From the NCBI GenBank assembly GCA_007922225.1, contig ML679956.1, forward strand, positions 69,804,111-69,868,110: DNA of 64,000 nt. The letters are read 5' to 3'. The stretch comes from Emydura subglobosa. Taxonomy: Eukaryota; Chordata; Testudines; Chelidae. Each line of letters starts with the position of its first letter. The stretch's first letter is position 1. The notes beneath the pieces are model-generated. The model made no database searches. It was not told where the DNA came from and worked only from the letters and a program-made list of their open reading frames with translations. A program made the translations under genes and the position numbers. Shown here in pieces: positions 38,591 to 50,599 of the stretch.

Positions 38591-41500
38591 TCAGAAGAGT
38601 TTCTTTCTGCAGGTAAGAAATTGAAGTAAATTGGAAATATCAATGTGTCACTGTAGAATAAAAATATACCTGGTTGACTTCAGGCAAAAACAAAATATTG
38701 CCTTGTTTCTTGAATCTGGCTGAGTTATGTTTAGTGCAGACCTTACGAGGGGGGAGGAGGAAAGGGAAGGGGGATTTATCCCATCTTTGCTGCTCCCTGA
38801 TTCAGAGGCTAGGAAGGGACCTGTTCTGATAACTGAGAACTGCTGGATCAGAAGCTCTCTGGCCCTGTCCCTTTCTTCTGGCTACACCTGCTATAATGGG
38901 GAGTGGTTGCAAGGGGGGCATTGACGGGAGAACCCAGATGTGGTCAGATCTGCCAGATTGCAGGAGGACGAGGGCCTGCTATTAACATCTTTTGAGGTTT
39001 ATAACTTGACCTTTTCAATCATCATATCAGGTTGCTTTAGAATAAGAAAAATTCTGAAGACTTAGGGCCCAACTACGAACCCCTTATTTGTTGGTGAGCA
39101 CTGACTCCTGTGTGCATTCATAGTGAAGCTCCAGTTCTGCTCTCATGAAGTAAAGCGGGGTAACACTCTGACATCGGGGTAACACTCTGAAAATCAACAG
39201 AGTCACACTGCAGCATAAGTAAGAGCAAAATCAGGCTCCCGGTGTCCAGCTTTAAAGAGAGTTATCACAAGCTGTGAATGTACAGGTGCATATCATGCTC
39301 AGCAGACAGGTGGTGGGAAAGTTTTAAAGAACATGCTCCCATCTTACACAATGAATCAGGATTAAATTTAATTTTAAAAATGCATGTGGAAATATAAGGT
39401 TTGGGTAAAGAACATGGAGTAGTCTGGAGATAAGCCATTACAGAGATTTCACTGCTGATTATGGCTGTATAGAGGGATTTTTTGGGGCCAAAACTTGAAT
39501 AAAAGAACATTTATAGAAAAACAATGTGTTTGACCAGTGATTTTTCTGTCCCCTCTGCTATTAATGCGGATATGTATTTTAATAAGGACTTCTACTCTCC
39601 TTACTTTGTTCCGCACACTTATTGACACTCCAGTGAAGTTACAAGGGCTGGTTCTCATTTACCCTACTGCTCTGGCATTATAAAGAGGCCTTAAAGTGGG
39701 TGTGAATGTAATTTAAGGACCTTTCACAGTGTCAATGCAGTGAAAAGGGGTATTGATATAGCCCCTGATAATGAAAATGGAGCCACAATCCTATTTTTAG
39801 GACATCAAGATCTATTGCCATCATACTAAATTGACACAACATTGGGCCTAATTCTGGCCTAAATTATACTGGTTTTACAGCAGTGTAATTCCACAGAACC
39901 TGAGTCTCATTTTACTGACACCATCATAAAGAGGGAGTAAATCGCTGGATTTACACTGCTTTTAAAATTGGTGTTAGGGAAGAATCAGACAGATTTACTT
40001 CCAATGAGTTACCCCGACTTACAACAGTGCACTGTGCTCATGAGTGCATGAGAGCAGAACCGTGTACAACATTTTTTAAAATCTTGCTGACACCCGGGTT
40101 AAATTTGTATTGTGGCATCTAGGCACATAATTCCAGATAATGCTAACTGGAATTGTGCGTGGTTCTCAACGGGAATTCAGCCCTTTGTGTTCAGCTAGGT
40201 ATGTCCAAAGTGCTTTTTCAAAGCTCCATTATATACTCTCTGTTATTAAATTAAATCCTTAAGGTAATGCATTCTATTCTTGCTTTTAAATTCTGCTTAC
40301 CCAATGGAAAATTCATACAGAAGTCAACACTATTTATTTTTGATGAATATATATAAAACTGTGGTTATAATGTTGTACACATTCCCACCCACTGGATAAA
40401 ACACATTAGTCCCTGAAAATCAGCACCGTTTGGAAAATCTATATAACTTTTCAGAGGATCTTTTCAGAGGATCAGTAGTTTCACTGAAACAAATGATTAT
40501 TTAACCCTGTCATGTTCATCCCTCACAGCTGCTCTACTGGTTTCTTTTTTTGCAGCTCTTTCTCTAATCCTGTGAAAGGCTTTCCAGTTTTTTTACAGTC
40601 ACTTTCCATTTGCAGCTCAATCTGCTGTTCAGAGAGGCTGGAACTGGAGGAAATAAGAGGTCACACTCTTTCTGTGACAGCAGAAATGGCATGCTTACAA
40701 ATGGATATGATGTTAACTTGTACTTTTCTCCCAATCTTTTATATTCCTTAGGCATTTTATCCCTGGTTATTTACAGTAAGTGGGCTAGATTCCAGCCAGT
40801 GTGAGAGTGGAACATTTAGCATACAACATGTTTGTACTTTGTGACTGTGGCTGGTGAACTGATCTGATGAAGATAAAATATTATAGGAAAGCAGGACTGT
40901 GATTTTATATTTTCCTAAATGGTCTACAAGTGAGATAATTAAAAATCCTATTAGGCTTCTGGAAGATTTCCTTAGACATTTCATCTGCAAAGAGCAACAG
41001 ATATCAGGAATGAAAGAAACATAACACTGGAAAAGGAAATTATTTATCTGGAATTAGTAGCCACTTACATACTGGATAAAGAAGTGACAAAAATCTTCAT
41101 GGGAGTGTTTGTGATATTATCCTGCCTGGAAGCTATCCAGAGAAACATCATTTTCAACTGAAATCATCATGTGATGAGATTATCTGTAGATAATCTCATT
41201 TTGGAACATGATTATATTTTGTTATACAAATGTGGTAAATTAGCACGGGGAGAGGAAAGGTGGACTTTGAATATCTGTCAGAATATTTATCAGGCAATCA
41301 AAAGGCAAATATCTTAAAGTAAAACAAATGCTTCAAATTTGGCAGTTGGAGACACTCTCTTTAAATGGAGGAAATCCAATATGGCCACCACAAAAAATTC
41401 CAATGGCTGTTTTTGAAGGCAGAAATGTTTCATTTTTATATTTTCAGAATGCCTCTTTGAACATGGCTCTTGCTTAAAAAAAGCATTTTAAGACTAAAAC

Positions 41501-41785
41501 AAAGCATTCTACACCACAGTAGGGTTAGCTCCTCATAGGGACACATTTAAGATGGCACCAACAAGCAAGAACAAGTTCCTTCTTCTGCTGCGCTAACTCT
41601 GTTCTGTGCCATTTTTACTGTTGCATTTTTCCAGTCCATTTTATTTTATAATTAATATTAATTTAATGTTATGGACATTTGCTGTGGAGGGCACTAAAGA
41701 ATAATGTAAACATGAAGGTCCAAGAAAGCTATACAAGCCTTTCATGGCATATAGCTTTTCTACCTGAACAGATATATAACAGAGA

Positions 41786-42569
41786 TTATATGCCAAAAAA
41801 AGCATCCAATCTAGATGCCTCTACCAGGGAATAGTGTTTTGTAAATGTGTGATTAGCTACTCTACATATTTGTGCAATGGGAACACTTCTGAAAGAGGCT
41901 GCAGAAGCTGTCTGAGCTTGATTGGGATGAGCCCTGACCTCACCTGGACAAACTAAACTAGCTAACTAGTAACAAAGCTTAATAAAGTGTGAGACCCACT
42001 TAGATACCCTTTCAGATGAAATGGCTTGGCCTCTTATTCTCTCTGCAAAGGCAACAAACAAACAATGTAGGCAAGGCCCTGGATGATTAAGATCTATCTA
42101 GGAAAAACAGGACAGCCTTATGGATATCTAAAGAGTGGACTCTCTTGGCTGCCCTGGCTGCAGTGTGGTTTAGGGAAGAACAGTGGTAGGGGAATCGTAT
42201 GGTTTAAATGGAACTCAGAAACCATCTTGGGGAGAAATTTTGGATAGGGCCTAAGTGTGACCTTTGTGAGAAACAGTGCATGGAGGGCACACCAGGAGTG
42301 CTTGCAGATCCCCAAAGGACTGAAGTGATAGCCATTAAGAAGGCTGCCTTCATAGTATGATGGTGCAATAAACTTAATGCCATGGGCTCAGAGAAAAGAC
42401 CCATCCATTCAAACAGAACCACATGGAGATCCCAGGAGTGAGGGAGTTCCTGCATCAATGGAAATATATGTGTTAGGCCTTTGAAGAATCTAGCTACTAC
42501 TTGATGTGAAAATGCAGTGTGATCCTGTATAGTGGGGTGGTGTGCTGATATAGTTGCCAGATGCACCAT
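41786..42569 (-). pseudogene. Tyrosine recombinase remnant of DIRS element A
   Basis: N-terminal part (42,204-42,569) reads MVHLATISAHH, then PHSWDLHVVLFEW, FSEPMALSLLHHHTMKAAFL and AITSV, the DIRS recombinase layout. After a frameshift the C-terminal part reads RAHPNQAQTASAASFR, then VPIAQICRVANHTFTKHYSL and a stop at 41,786. The nucleophile-type Tyr (KHYSL) is kept, while the usual H-x-x-R box appears as HPNQ. Not functional as it stands. Confidence 0.75.
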
Positions 42570-44783
42570 TATCCGTATCTTTTTAATGACATTAAGTAAT
42601 CCAGAATATTAGGAATCTTCTAGTCTGTTGGAGAAATATTGTGTTGCTCTGCCCAAAAAGAGCCTCTTCTACTTTCCTGCTTCCTTTCTGCTTTTTATGA
42701 GGATGCTTCAAGTGTCTCTAGAACAAGTTCTCTGCACAGATGTCAATCAGCCAGCATCCAGGCTGTGAGATGTAGAGATACTGGGTTTGGATGTAAGATG
42801 CTACCATTGTCCAAGAAGACCAGGTATAGACTCAGTGACAATGCAATGGGATAATAAATTGAAAGTCTCATGAAATCCAGGTCTCGGAATTGCCTGGACC
42901 AACCTAGTGCTATCAGGATTGTCATAGCAGACTCTTGTTTGAACTTCTTTAAGACCCTCGGTATGAGAGGAATCAGTGGATATATATATATTAGACCTGG
43001 GGTTCAAGGAATGACAAATTCATCTAAAATAGTTCCTAGACTCAGGCCTCCCCTTTAGCAGAAGGTAGGACACTTTTTGTTTATTTCTGTGGCAAACAGG
43101 TCCATGGATGGGTGACCTTACCTGTGAAAAGCTCTCCAAATGACGAGTCCATTTTTGCCCATTTCTGGACATCTGCAAATTTCCTGGTCTGGTGATCTGC
43201 TAGAGTTTTCTGTAGTCCTGGTAGGTGAATGGCTGTAAGGGTGATCTGGTGGCAGGTGCATCAATTCCACAGTTGAATTCCTTCCCAACATAGTGATCAT
43301 GTTCTTCCACATGGAATTTTGCTGTGGTGTTCTCTGTCAAATGAATCGTTCTGAGTACTGAGACATTAATGTGAAAATGACTCTCCTCTTGGGGACATAA
43401 ACCCTGAGAATGATGTTGATTTAGACATGCTCCCCAACTAAGGCTGAAAGCATTGGTCTCTATTATCCTTGAAGGCAGAATAAAAGGAGTACTCTTGCAT
43501 ATCTGAATGGGATTCTTCACTAATCTAGTGATTTTAGGACACGTCTAGGAATATGGACTGGCATATTGATATGATGTTTGCTCAGAAGGTAATAGATTTC
43601 AGCCACTCTTGCATACAACGAAGGTGAAAGTTGGCATATAGAGCTATGAATGTGCATGAGGCCATGTCACGCAATAATTTCAGATACATTCTTACAATGA
43701 TCTGAGGTTGCTTTTGTAACGGACTTCTGAGATCTTCCATGGCTTCAAATCTGGCCTAATGTAGGTATACTCTCACTCTTGTGGAGTGTAGAAGTGCTGC
43801 CTTAAACTATTTTCTGGGTGGGTACTATGGATGACTTCTGTTCATTGATCTTGAGTCCCAAAATGGCAAAGAGCTGTAGGATATGCTGAACATAGTATGT
43901 TATCTGTTGAGGTGAACAATCAACTATCAAGTGTAAACTTGTATTCTTTGCCACCTTAAATATGCTGCTTCTATTGCAAGCCATTTTTTGAAAATCTTGG
44001 GCGTTGTTGATAACCTGAAGATCTCGAATTAGAAATATGAAGTCCTTACTATAAATCTTCAGTATTTCCTGTGTCTTAGGTGAAATGAAATATGAAAATA
44101 TATGCCCTGGTGTTTGAGAGCTGCAAACAGGTACTGAGGATCTAGGGATGGGGTTAGTGAGGGAAGGGTTACCATTCTGACAAATGAAGATCCAGAATTG
44201 GGTGCTACCCTCATTTTTTCTTGGAGATTAAAAATAATGCGAATAAAAACCTTTCCTCCTGTACTGAAAAGGTGCACCTTTTATTGCTCTCAGAGACACT
44301 GTCCTGTTGTGTTAGTCTCTTGTGAGAGGGGTCATTGAAAAGGGGACAGAGAGGATAGATGAGGAGTAGGAGGAGCTTGAAACTGTATTGAATATCCAAC
44401 CTGGATGTCTTCCAGGACCTAGCTTATATTATTATATAATCCTAGGTTATATTGGTCCAGGCATCTTGAAAATAACAAACAGTCCCCAAATGGGGTAGGT
44501 CAGGGGCAAAGATCCTTTGGGTGTGATTCTATGTAGCTCTTGACTTACTAAACCATCAAACTGGTAGGAACCAGTCTCACGTCTTATGCATGATCTTTGT
44601 TTCTTTGTAGGAGTTTCTGATGGCCTATGGTCAGGAGGATACAATGGGGAAGAAGTATACCTAGGATAGGACTGTTTAAATTGTTTCCTTCTGGGTTGTG
44701 TAGTATATACATCCAAAGATCTAAGAGTTGCTTGGGAGACCTTTAAAGACTGAAATGCATCATCTGTCTTGCAGCTGAAAAGG

Positions 44784-45233
44784 TCACAACTCTCCAAAGA
44801 GAAATTCTTTATTGCAGTCTATTCTTCTTTGAGGATCCCTGAAGATCATAACCATGATGCCCATTTCATCATCATTGCTGTTGCCATTGTCCTTCCTGTA
44901 GTGTGATGCACCAGTTGCAGCCTGTAAATAGGTCCGAGCTCTTAACTGACTCTTTGCAATTAAGGATCTTAATTTTTCCCTTGAATCCTGTGATAATTCA
45001 TCTGCGAAGTCTGATACCTTATGCCAACTGATATAATCATACGTGGCAAGGAGTACCTGGTAAACGGCAATACTAACAGCAGAAGTGTAGCTCTTCCTTC
45101 CAGATTGATCCAGGCATTTGGGCTCTTTTTCTTCAGGTTTCGCCTTAGAGCTTTGCTTTTTCATCCTCTCTTGGGCAGCATTTACAACAAGAGATCCAGG
45201 TATGGGATGAGAGTGAAAATACTCAGATCCCAA
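44784..45233 (-). pseudogene. Gag-like frame of DIRS element A
   Basis: 149-codon open frame with HPIPGSLVVNAAQER, KCLDQSGRKSYTSA, ATYDYISWHKVSDFADEL and ARTYLQAA, which match the conserved core of DIRS Gag proteins in reptiles as I remember them. It is the longest DIRS frame in the window. The frame ends before a full-length protein, and no start context was judged. Confidence 0.7.
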
Positions 45234-45656
45234 AAATGGAACCTGGTATCTTCTGTCTATCTTTTAACATGTTGGAGGAATAGATGCAGGTGTCTGCCAT
45301 AGAAGCTGTGCAGGGTCTAAGAGTCCCTCATTTACTGGCATAGCCAGACTGTCTGACATAAAGGTGTGCAAGGTGTCTAACAATATATAGGATTTTTCCT
45401 GCACTCCCTCAACTAGAATTTCTATGCCATCTAATGAAACAGGTCTTGAAAGGATTTGTAGTTGGCAGGGTGTGGTTGAACATTTGAGACCACAATTTGT
45501 TGTCTGAGGATGATAAGATGGCAGTAACAGAAAGTTCAGCCGACCAATGGATTTCTTTCTCAGAGACTTGAAATTGTTAAGGATCAGCAACTGCCACTTG
45601 GAATGGCCAAAAGATTCCAATCTCAAGTGCATGGGGTATATGCACGCCAAGAGGGC

Positions 45657-45693
45657 TGTGTGTGTGTGTGTATGTGCGTGCGTGCGTGCGGGG
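45657..45693. repeat. TG/CGTG microsatellite
   Basis: Uninterrupted GT repeats pass into tgcgtgcgtgcgtgcg, a simple repeat inside the 5' part of DIRS element A. Confidence 0.9.
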
Positions 45694-46689
45694 ACAAGCA
45701 ATTAAAGAAGAAAGGAGAGGTACTCCAACGGAGACAGCCAGAACTTCTAGTCAGTTACTGAGAAGAAGTACGGTCTTCAGAAAAGCAAATTCAAGTGCTG
45801 GAAAGTTGTAGGAGTGACAGGGTGAGGCTAAATCTCTTAATCTACAATCAAGATGAAAAAATATCCGTGTGGGACCCTTTTAAATGATGCTCCCTGTTTT
45901 TTATCTTAGAACTCAGAGTATGTCTTCTATATATAGACACACATCTTTACTCTCTTCTACTTGCCCTCTATCTTCTGGCCTTCCCTGTAAACATAGCTCT
46001 GCTTTTGTCTCCTTCTCCCACTCTTAGCTTCAAGTCACCCCCTATGTCACAGCAGACATCTTTTTAACATCTTCCTTGTCCCATATGCCAAGTGTGCTCC
46101 TTCTCCTCCTTCAAATCCATCTAATACCCACCTCATTTAGGGAACCTTAATGGGGAGGAAGGATGGTCTTGAAATGTTATGTAGGGAGAAGCTGCAAATT
46201 AGTCTGATGTGCATTCTCCTGAGAGGGCCAAGTGGAAGATGATGCTCAGGTTACCAGCCTGAGTGACTGGGCAAGGGTGTTGTTGTCAGCACTGACAGAG
46301 AAGTGAAGGGAAGACAAAGCATTGTAACCTGAATGTCACAAGGAAGTCAAGTAAGAAAGAAATATATATTAATAACTAGAGTGCTCAGTACACACTTCAA
46401 TCATGTATCAGAGAGCTGTGTGCAAAAGTGCTTAATTTTTCAGATTTGATCCTTAGGCTTAAATTAACACTGAACAGAATATATTTTCTACACTTTATCT
46501 ATATTAATTGAATTTGAAAAAGTTAAATTTGTTCAGAACAGAAAATATGTGGGCTTTCAACATTGAAAGGATGTCTTGCCAATTAATTACTATGAGAGGT
46601 CACTACCAGTTAATGTGGAGAGGTCTTTGCAATATGCTTTATATGTGTATTTCTCCTTGAGAGTATCACACAGGAAACTGTCTGTGTAG

Positions 46690-47056
46690 AAGAAGAAGGT
46701 ACTCACTCCAAAAACACACTTCAAAGAGAAACTGCTGAATTAGAAACGATCTGCAAACTTGACACATTCAAACTGGGTTTAAACAGAGACTTGGAATGGC
46801 TATCTCACTACCAAAGGTAAATTACTTTGCTCACCCATTCTCACCTCCTACTCAATGGTCGTCATTAGGTCTTAAGTACTGGACTCCACCTCCCCCATTG
46901 TTCTCAATGCACCTGGATACCTATAAGATACCTCTGTGTTACCTATTTTCTGTATTACTGCATCTGAAGAAGAGAGCTAAGTCTCTCAGAAGCTCATGTC
47001 TGCAAATATTAAATTTGTTAGTCTTTAAAGGGCCACAGAACTCTCGTCTTTGTGTA
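46690..47056 (+). mobile_element. Penelope-like element 3' fragment
   Basis: One frame reads RETAELETICKLDTFKLGLN then RDLEWLSHYQR, followed by a stop and the tail catctgaagaagagagc, aaatttgttagtctttaaag and ggccacagaactctcg. This is the classic 3' end of an abundant turtle repeat that I assign to the Penelope-like class. It abuts the left end of DIRS element B. Confidence 0.65.
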
Positions 47057-47059
47057 GTA

Positions 47060-47106
47060 ACTGTGGTTCTTCAAGATGTGTCCCCCTATGGATGCTCCAT
47101 TTCCGG
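47060..47106 (+). repeat. DIRS B left terminal inverted repeat
   Basis: Reads aactgtggttcttcaagatg then tgtccccctatggatgctcc; the inverted partner is at 53,527-53,573 with a few differences. Confidence 0.85.
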
Positions 47107-47322
47107 TACGCATACTCTTTTCCAGCTCTTGATTTGAGATTTTCCATTAGCAGTGTCCATTTGGCCTCTGTATGCATCCAATACATCCTCATGCTGTGCA
47201 CTGTGGCTATATAAGGTGGCATGGGCAAACCGCCCTCAATTCCTTCTTTATCTGAATGTCCCACAGAGAATAGCCTAATGCAAAACACAAGGAGGACGGG
47301 TAGTGGTACACCCATAGGGGGA

Positions 47323-48400
47323 TCATTTCACAGAACCAGTTACTACATAGCGCAAGTAACCACTTTTTCTTTTCTGAATAGCAGCCCTATGGGTGCTCCA
47401 TTTCAGGTGACTCCTGAGTAGTATCCCCAAGGGAGAAGAAAGCTTTGGAATTGAGTCCAGAACTGAAGACAGGACTGTGTTACCAAGTGTCGCACCTGAA
47501 TAGGAGGCATGGATCAAAGCATAGTGTTTAGGAAATGTATGTACTGAAGCCCTAATGTATCTTAGATACTGTAATATTTTTGTGTCATGCCGTAGAAATT
47601 GCTTGTGATCTGGTCGCATGTGCTATCACCCTTTGAGGAGGGTTGAGCACCAACTGCATCATAACAAGTGACAATACACCCAGAAATCCACCTCCACTGT
47701 CTTTGGGCAGAAATTGTGGACTCCTTGGATCTGTCTGCAATGGACATGAACTGTCGAGGTGACTTTCAGAATTGCTTGGTCCTATATAGATAGAAGGCCA
47801 ATGGCCATCTGACATCTAATGTATGAAAAGAGATCTCTGTTGAGACTATGTGCTTTTTGAAAAAACACTGGTAGGTGAATGAACTGGTTAAGAAGAAAGT
47901 CCAGCTGTAACTTTGGTAAGAATTTAGGATGTGGGCGGGCAATAAACAGATCTTGTCTTTGAAGAACACAGTTAAGGGGGGACTCTGCTATCCAGGCCCT
48001 AATTTCTCTGACTCTATGGACCGATGTGATAGCTACTAAAAAGGCTGATTTCATAGATAAGTGAAGCAAAGAATAGGTGTTGTCGTTGGTTTGAATGGCA
48101 GTTTTGTGAGATATCTAAGTACTAGGTTGAGCTTCCAAATCAGAGTGGAGTCCCTAACTTGGGGGTAGAGTACTCTAGGTTCCTCAAATTCTTAATAAAC
48201 CTTGAAGATATAGGGTGAGCAGATAAAAAAATCCTTCTACTGGAGGATGAAAAGCTGATATTGCAGCCAATTAATCTGAATTGAGCTAACTGATAACCCT
48301 GGTTTCTTTAGGTCCAACAGGTAATCCAGGACAACTGAGAGCAGTGAGGATTCAGAGATGAGTTGGTGGTGTTGACACAAATGGTTGAATCTCTTCCACT
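47323..48400 (-). pseudogene. Tyrosine recombinase remnant of DIRS element B
   Basis: The segment at 47,782-48,069 reads HLSMKSAFLVAITSVHRVRE and, further on, FIARPHPKFLPKLQLDFLLN, the conserved DIRS recombinase core. The segment at 47,323-47,619 carries ASVHTFPKHYALIHASY with the candidate nucleophile Tyr. Frames are offset by indels and separated by stops. Confidence 0.75.
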
Positions 48401-48899
48401 TCTGCAGGTAAGTAATTCAGGTTGACTCCTTTCTACTGTTCAGTAACATTTGTAGTTCCAAAGAGCAGGTAGATTCTAACCCCGCAAGCCATCGTGGAAC
48501 CATACACTGAGGTGGAGGATCCCTAGTTTGGGGTGAAGTAAATGACCTGCATCTTGGAAGATGAGATGAAGAATGACTGGAAGTTTGGTCACTGGGTGGA
48601 TGCACTGGTGAAGCGGGTAAGGATAACAAGCTGTCTCAGCCTGATTGGTACTAGAAGGCTAAGATTAGCTTTGTCCTGTCTGGTCTTATTCATCACTCTC
48701 AGTATTAGCAGTGTTGGAGGAAATGCATAGAGTAGGACCTTCATCCAAGACAGGAGAAAGGCATCTTGAAGAGAATGATGGCTTAGACCTCCTCTTGAAC
48801 AAAACAGAAAACACTTCTTGTTCCTGGAGGTAGCAAAGAGGTCCACCTCTGGAAGTCCCCAATTTAGGAATATGCCATGGAGAATTTGAGAGTCCAGTT

Positions 48900-50345
48900 C
48901 CTATTTGTAATCCTGGGAGAAATGCCTGCTGAGAATATCCGCTGTGATGTTCTGAACATCAGGGAGCTAGATGGCTGAAGTGTTGATCTGAGGGGCTATA
49001 CACCTGTTCCACAACTTTATTGATTCAGTGCACAGTTTGAGGGATCTTGTTTTTCCTTGTTTATTCATACAGAATACACAGGCCACATTGTCCATCATAA
49101 TCCTGATTGATTTGCCCCTGTTGAGGGGTAGGAAATGAAAACAAGCATTCCTGACAGCCTTGACTTCCAATAGTTTGATGTGGAAATTATTTTCCTGATG
49201 TGACTAACTGCCTTGAACTATGAGGGTACTGAGATGCAACCCAGCAGGGATGTATCCATTATCATGGTTATTGTTCAAGCTGGGCAAATGAAAGGAATGC
49301 CTGCACCAATGGCCATTTCATTTTTGCATCAATCTAAGGAGTTCTTTACATGAAGGGGAACTGCAACTTTCTTCTCCAAATTCTCTGGTTGCTGAATAGA
49401 TTGATCTGAGCCAGCCTTGGAAGCAATGGAGGTTGATTGGTCATGAAGATGCAAGCTGCAATATGACCCAGGAGCTGCAGATGGTTTCTTACTGAGGTTC
49501 AAGACTCCCTTGAATGGTTCTGACTGGATTTGATAAAGTTATTAAAATCTGTCTGTGGGAAAATAGGCCCTGGCTGTCATAAATCCATGTCCGTATGAAA
49601 TGTATTGTCTTTGCATAGGTTAATGTGGATTTATTTACACTGAGCCGAAGAACCAATTCTTGGAAAAGGGTGGAAAAAGCTGTCTGAGTGGATGACAATA
49701 CTGCTTCATCAGTCTGACACTTGAGCAGCCAGTTGTTGAGGTATGGAACGACTAAAATTTCCTCCCAAAGAAGGTAAGCCGAGAGTACTGCTAGGACCTT
49801 TGAGCACACTCTTGGAGCTGAGAAGAGGTGGAAGTAATGTATTCATTATTCAAAATGTTTCTGGCAAATTATAAGGCTTAGGAGTTTTCTGTGAGATGGG
49901 TGCATTGCTATATGAAAATTAGCCTGTTGTAGATTGAGGTCCAAAACCCAATCTCTTGGCTCTAGTCAAGGGATTATAGCTGCCAGAGTCACCAGCCTGA
50001 ACTTTTGAGACTTTCAAATTTGTTTAGTGGTCTTAGATCCTAGATTGGTCTCCACCCTCTGTCCCTCTTTGGCACAAGAAAATACCTTAAATAGAACCCC
50101 TTTCCTTTGTGAAGAGCTGGGACTGGTTCTTTTGCTCCTAAATGAAGGAGAGAGTCTATTTTTTGTCTCAGTAAACGCTTGTGAGAGGGATCCCTAAAGA
50201 GGGATGGGAAGATGGGTGGAAAGGAAGGAGGGATATAAATTGGATGGTGTAGTCTGATGTTATGACCTCTATGACCCACTTGTCTGTAGTGACTCACCTC
50301 CCAGCATATTGGAAATAGGAAAGGCGTCTCCAAAAGGGAGAAGGA
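48900..50345 (-). pseudogene. Reverse transcriptase-RNase H remnant of DIRS element B
   Basis: RT start at 50,040-50,333: DPSHKRLLRQKIDSLLHLGA, then GKGFYLRYFLVPKRDRGWRP. Further on, at 49,489-49,809, VVPYLNNWLLKCQTDEA occupies the place of the catalytic YLDDW motif, with both Asp replaced by Asn. RNase H at 48,967-49,170: MEVKAVRNACFHFLPLNRGK, then MMDNVACVFCMNKQGKTRS, with the conserved Asp in MDN. Inactive by these changes and by frameshifts. Confidence 0.8.
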
Positions 50346-50599
50346 GGGTAAAAGGTTGCAGCTGCTGAACTAGAGGTATGAGAGGATTCGAACCCTTGAC
50401 TGACCCATCAAAACTGTTGTTTCGATGATGACTGGATACTTGCAGAAGAAGAATGAGAAGCCCCTCTTTCTCTGGAACTTATGTCTCTTCATGGAGAGTT
50501 TGGTGGATCTGTGAAACCCAGACAGCTGAGCAGGGTGAGATCTCTGGCCAGTTTGTGACCTATTCAATTTTCTTTTATTTGTAGGAATTACATATACCT

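Larger units (their letters stand above)
41700..45720 (-). mobile_element. DIRS-type retrotransposon A (decayed)
   Basis: Minus-strand order gag, reverse transcriptase, RNase H region, tyrosine recombinase, as in DIRS elements. Gag lies about 44,784-45,233. RT fragments include DPSHKRL near 44,320, ALKHQGIYFHISFH near 44,090 and LKINEQKSSIVPTQ near 43,830. HPNPVSLHLTAWML near 42,760 precedes the recombinase at 41,786-42,569. Frames are broken by stops and shifts, and the RT YxDD motif is not recognisable. Clear terminal repeats were not found, so both ends are approximate; a phrase catagggacacat near 41,537 may be a terminal remnant. Confidence 0.8.

Noticed and set aside
42204..42315. Small frame overlapping the DIRS A recombinase in another register
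   Set aside because: The two frames are the two sides of a frameshift in one decayed recombinase, not separate genes.
45264..45701. 145-codon minus-strand frame starting in a CA repeat
   Set aside because: Starts within the microsatellite complement (repeated Thr-His). It is at most 5' Gag-region sequence of DIRS A; no separate gene is supported.
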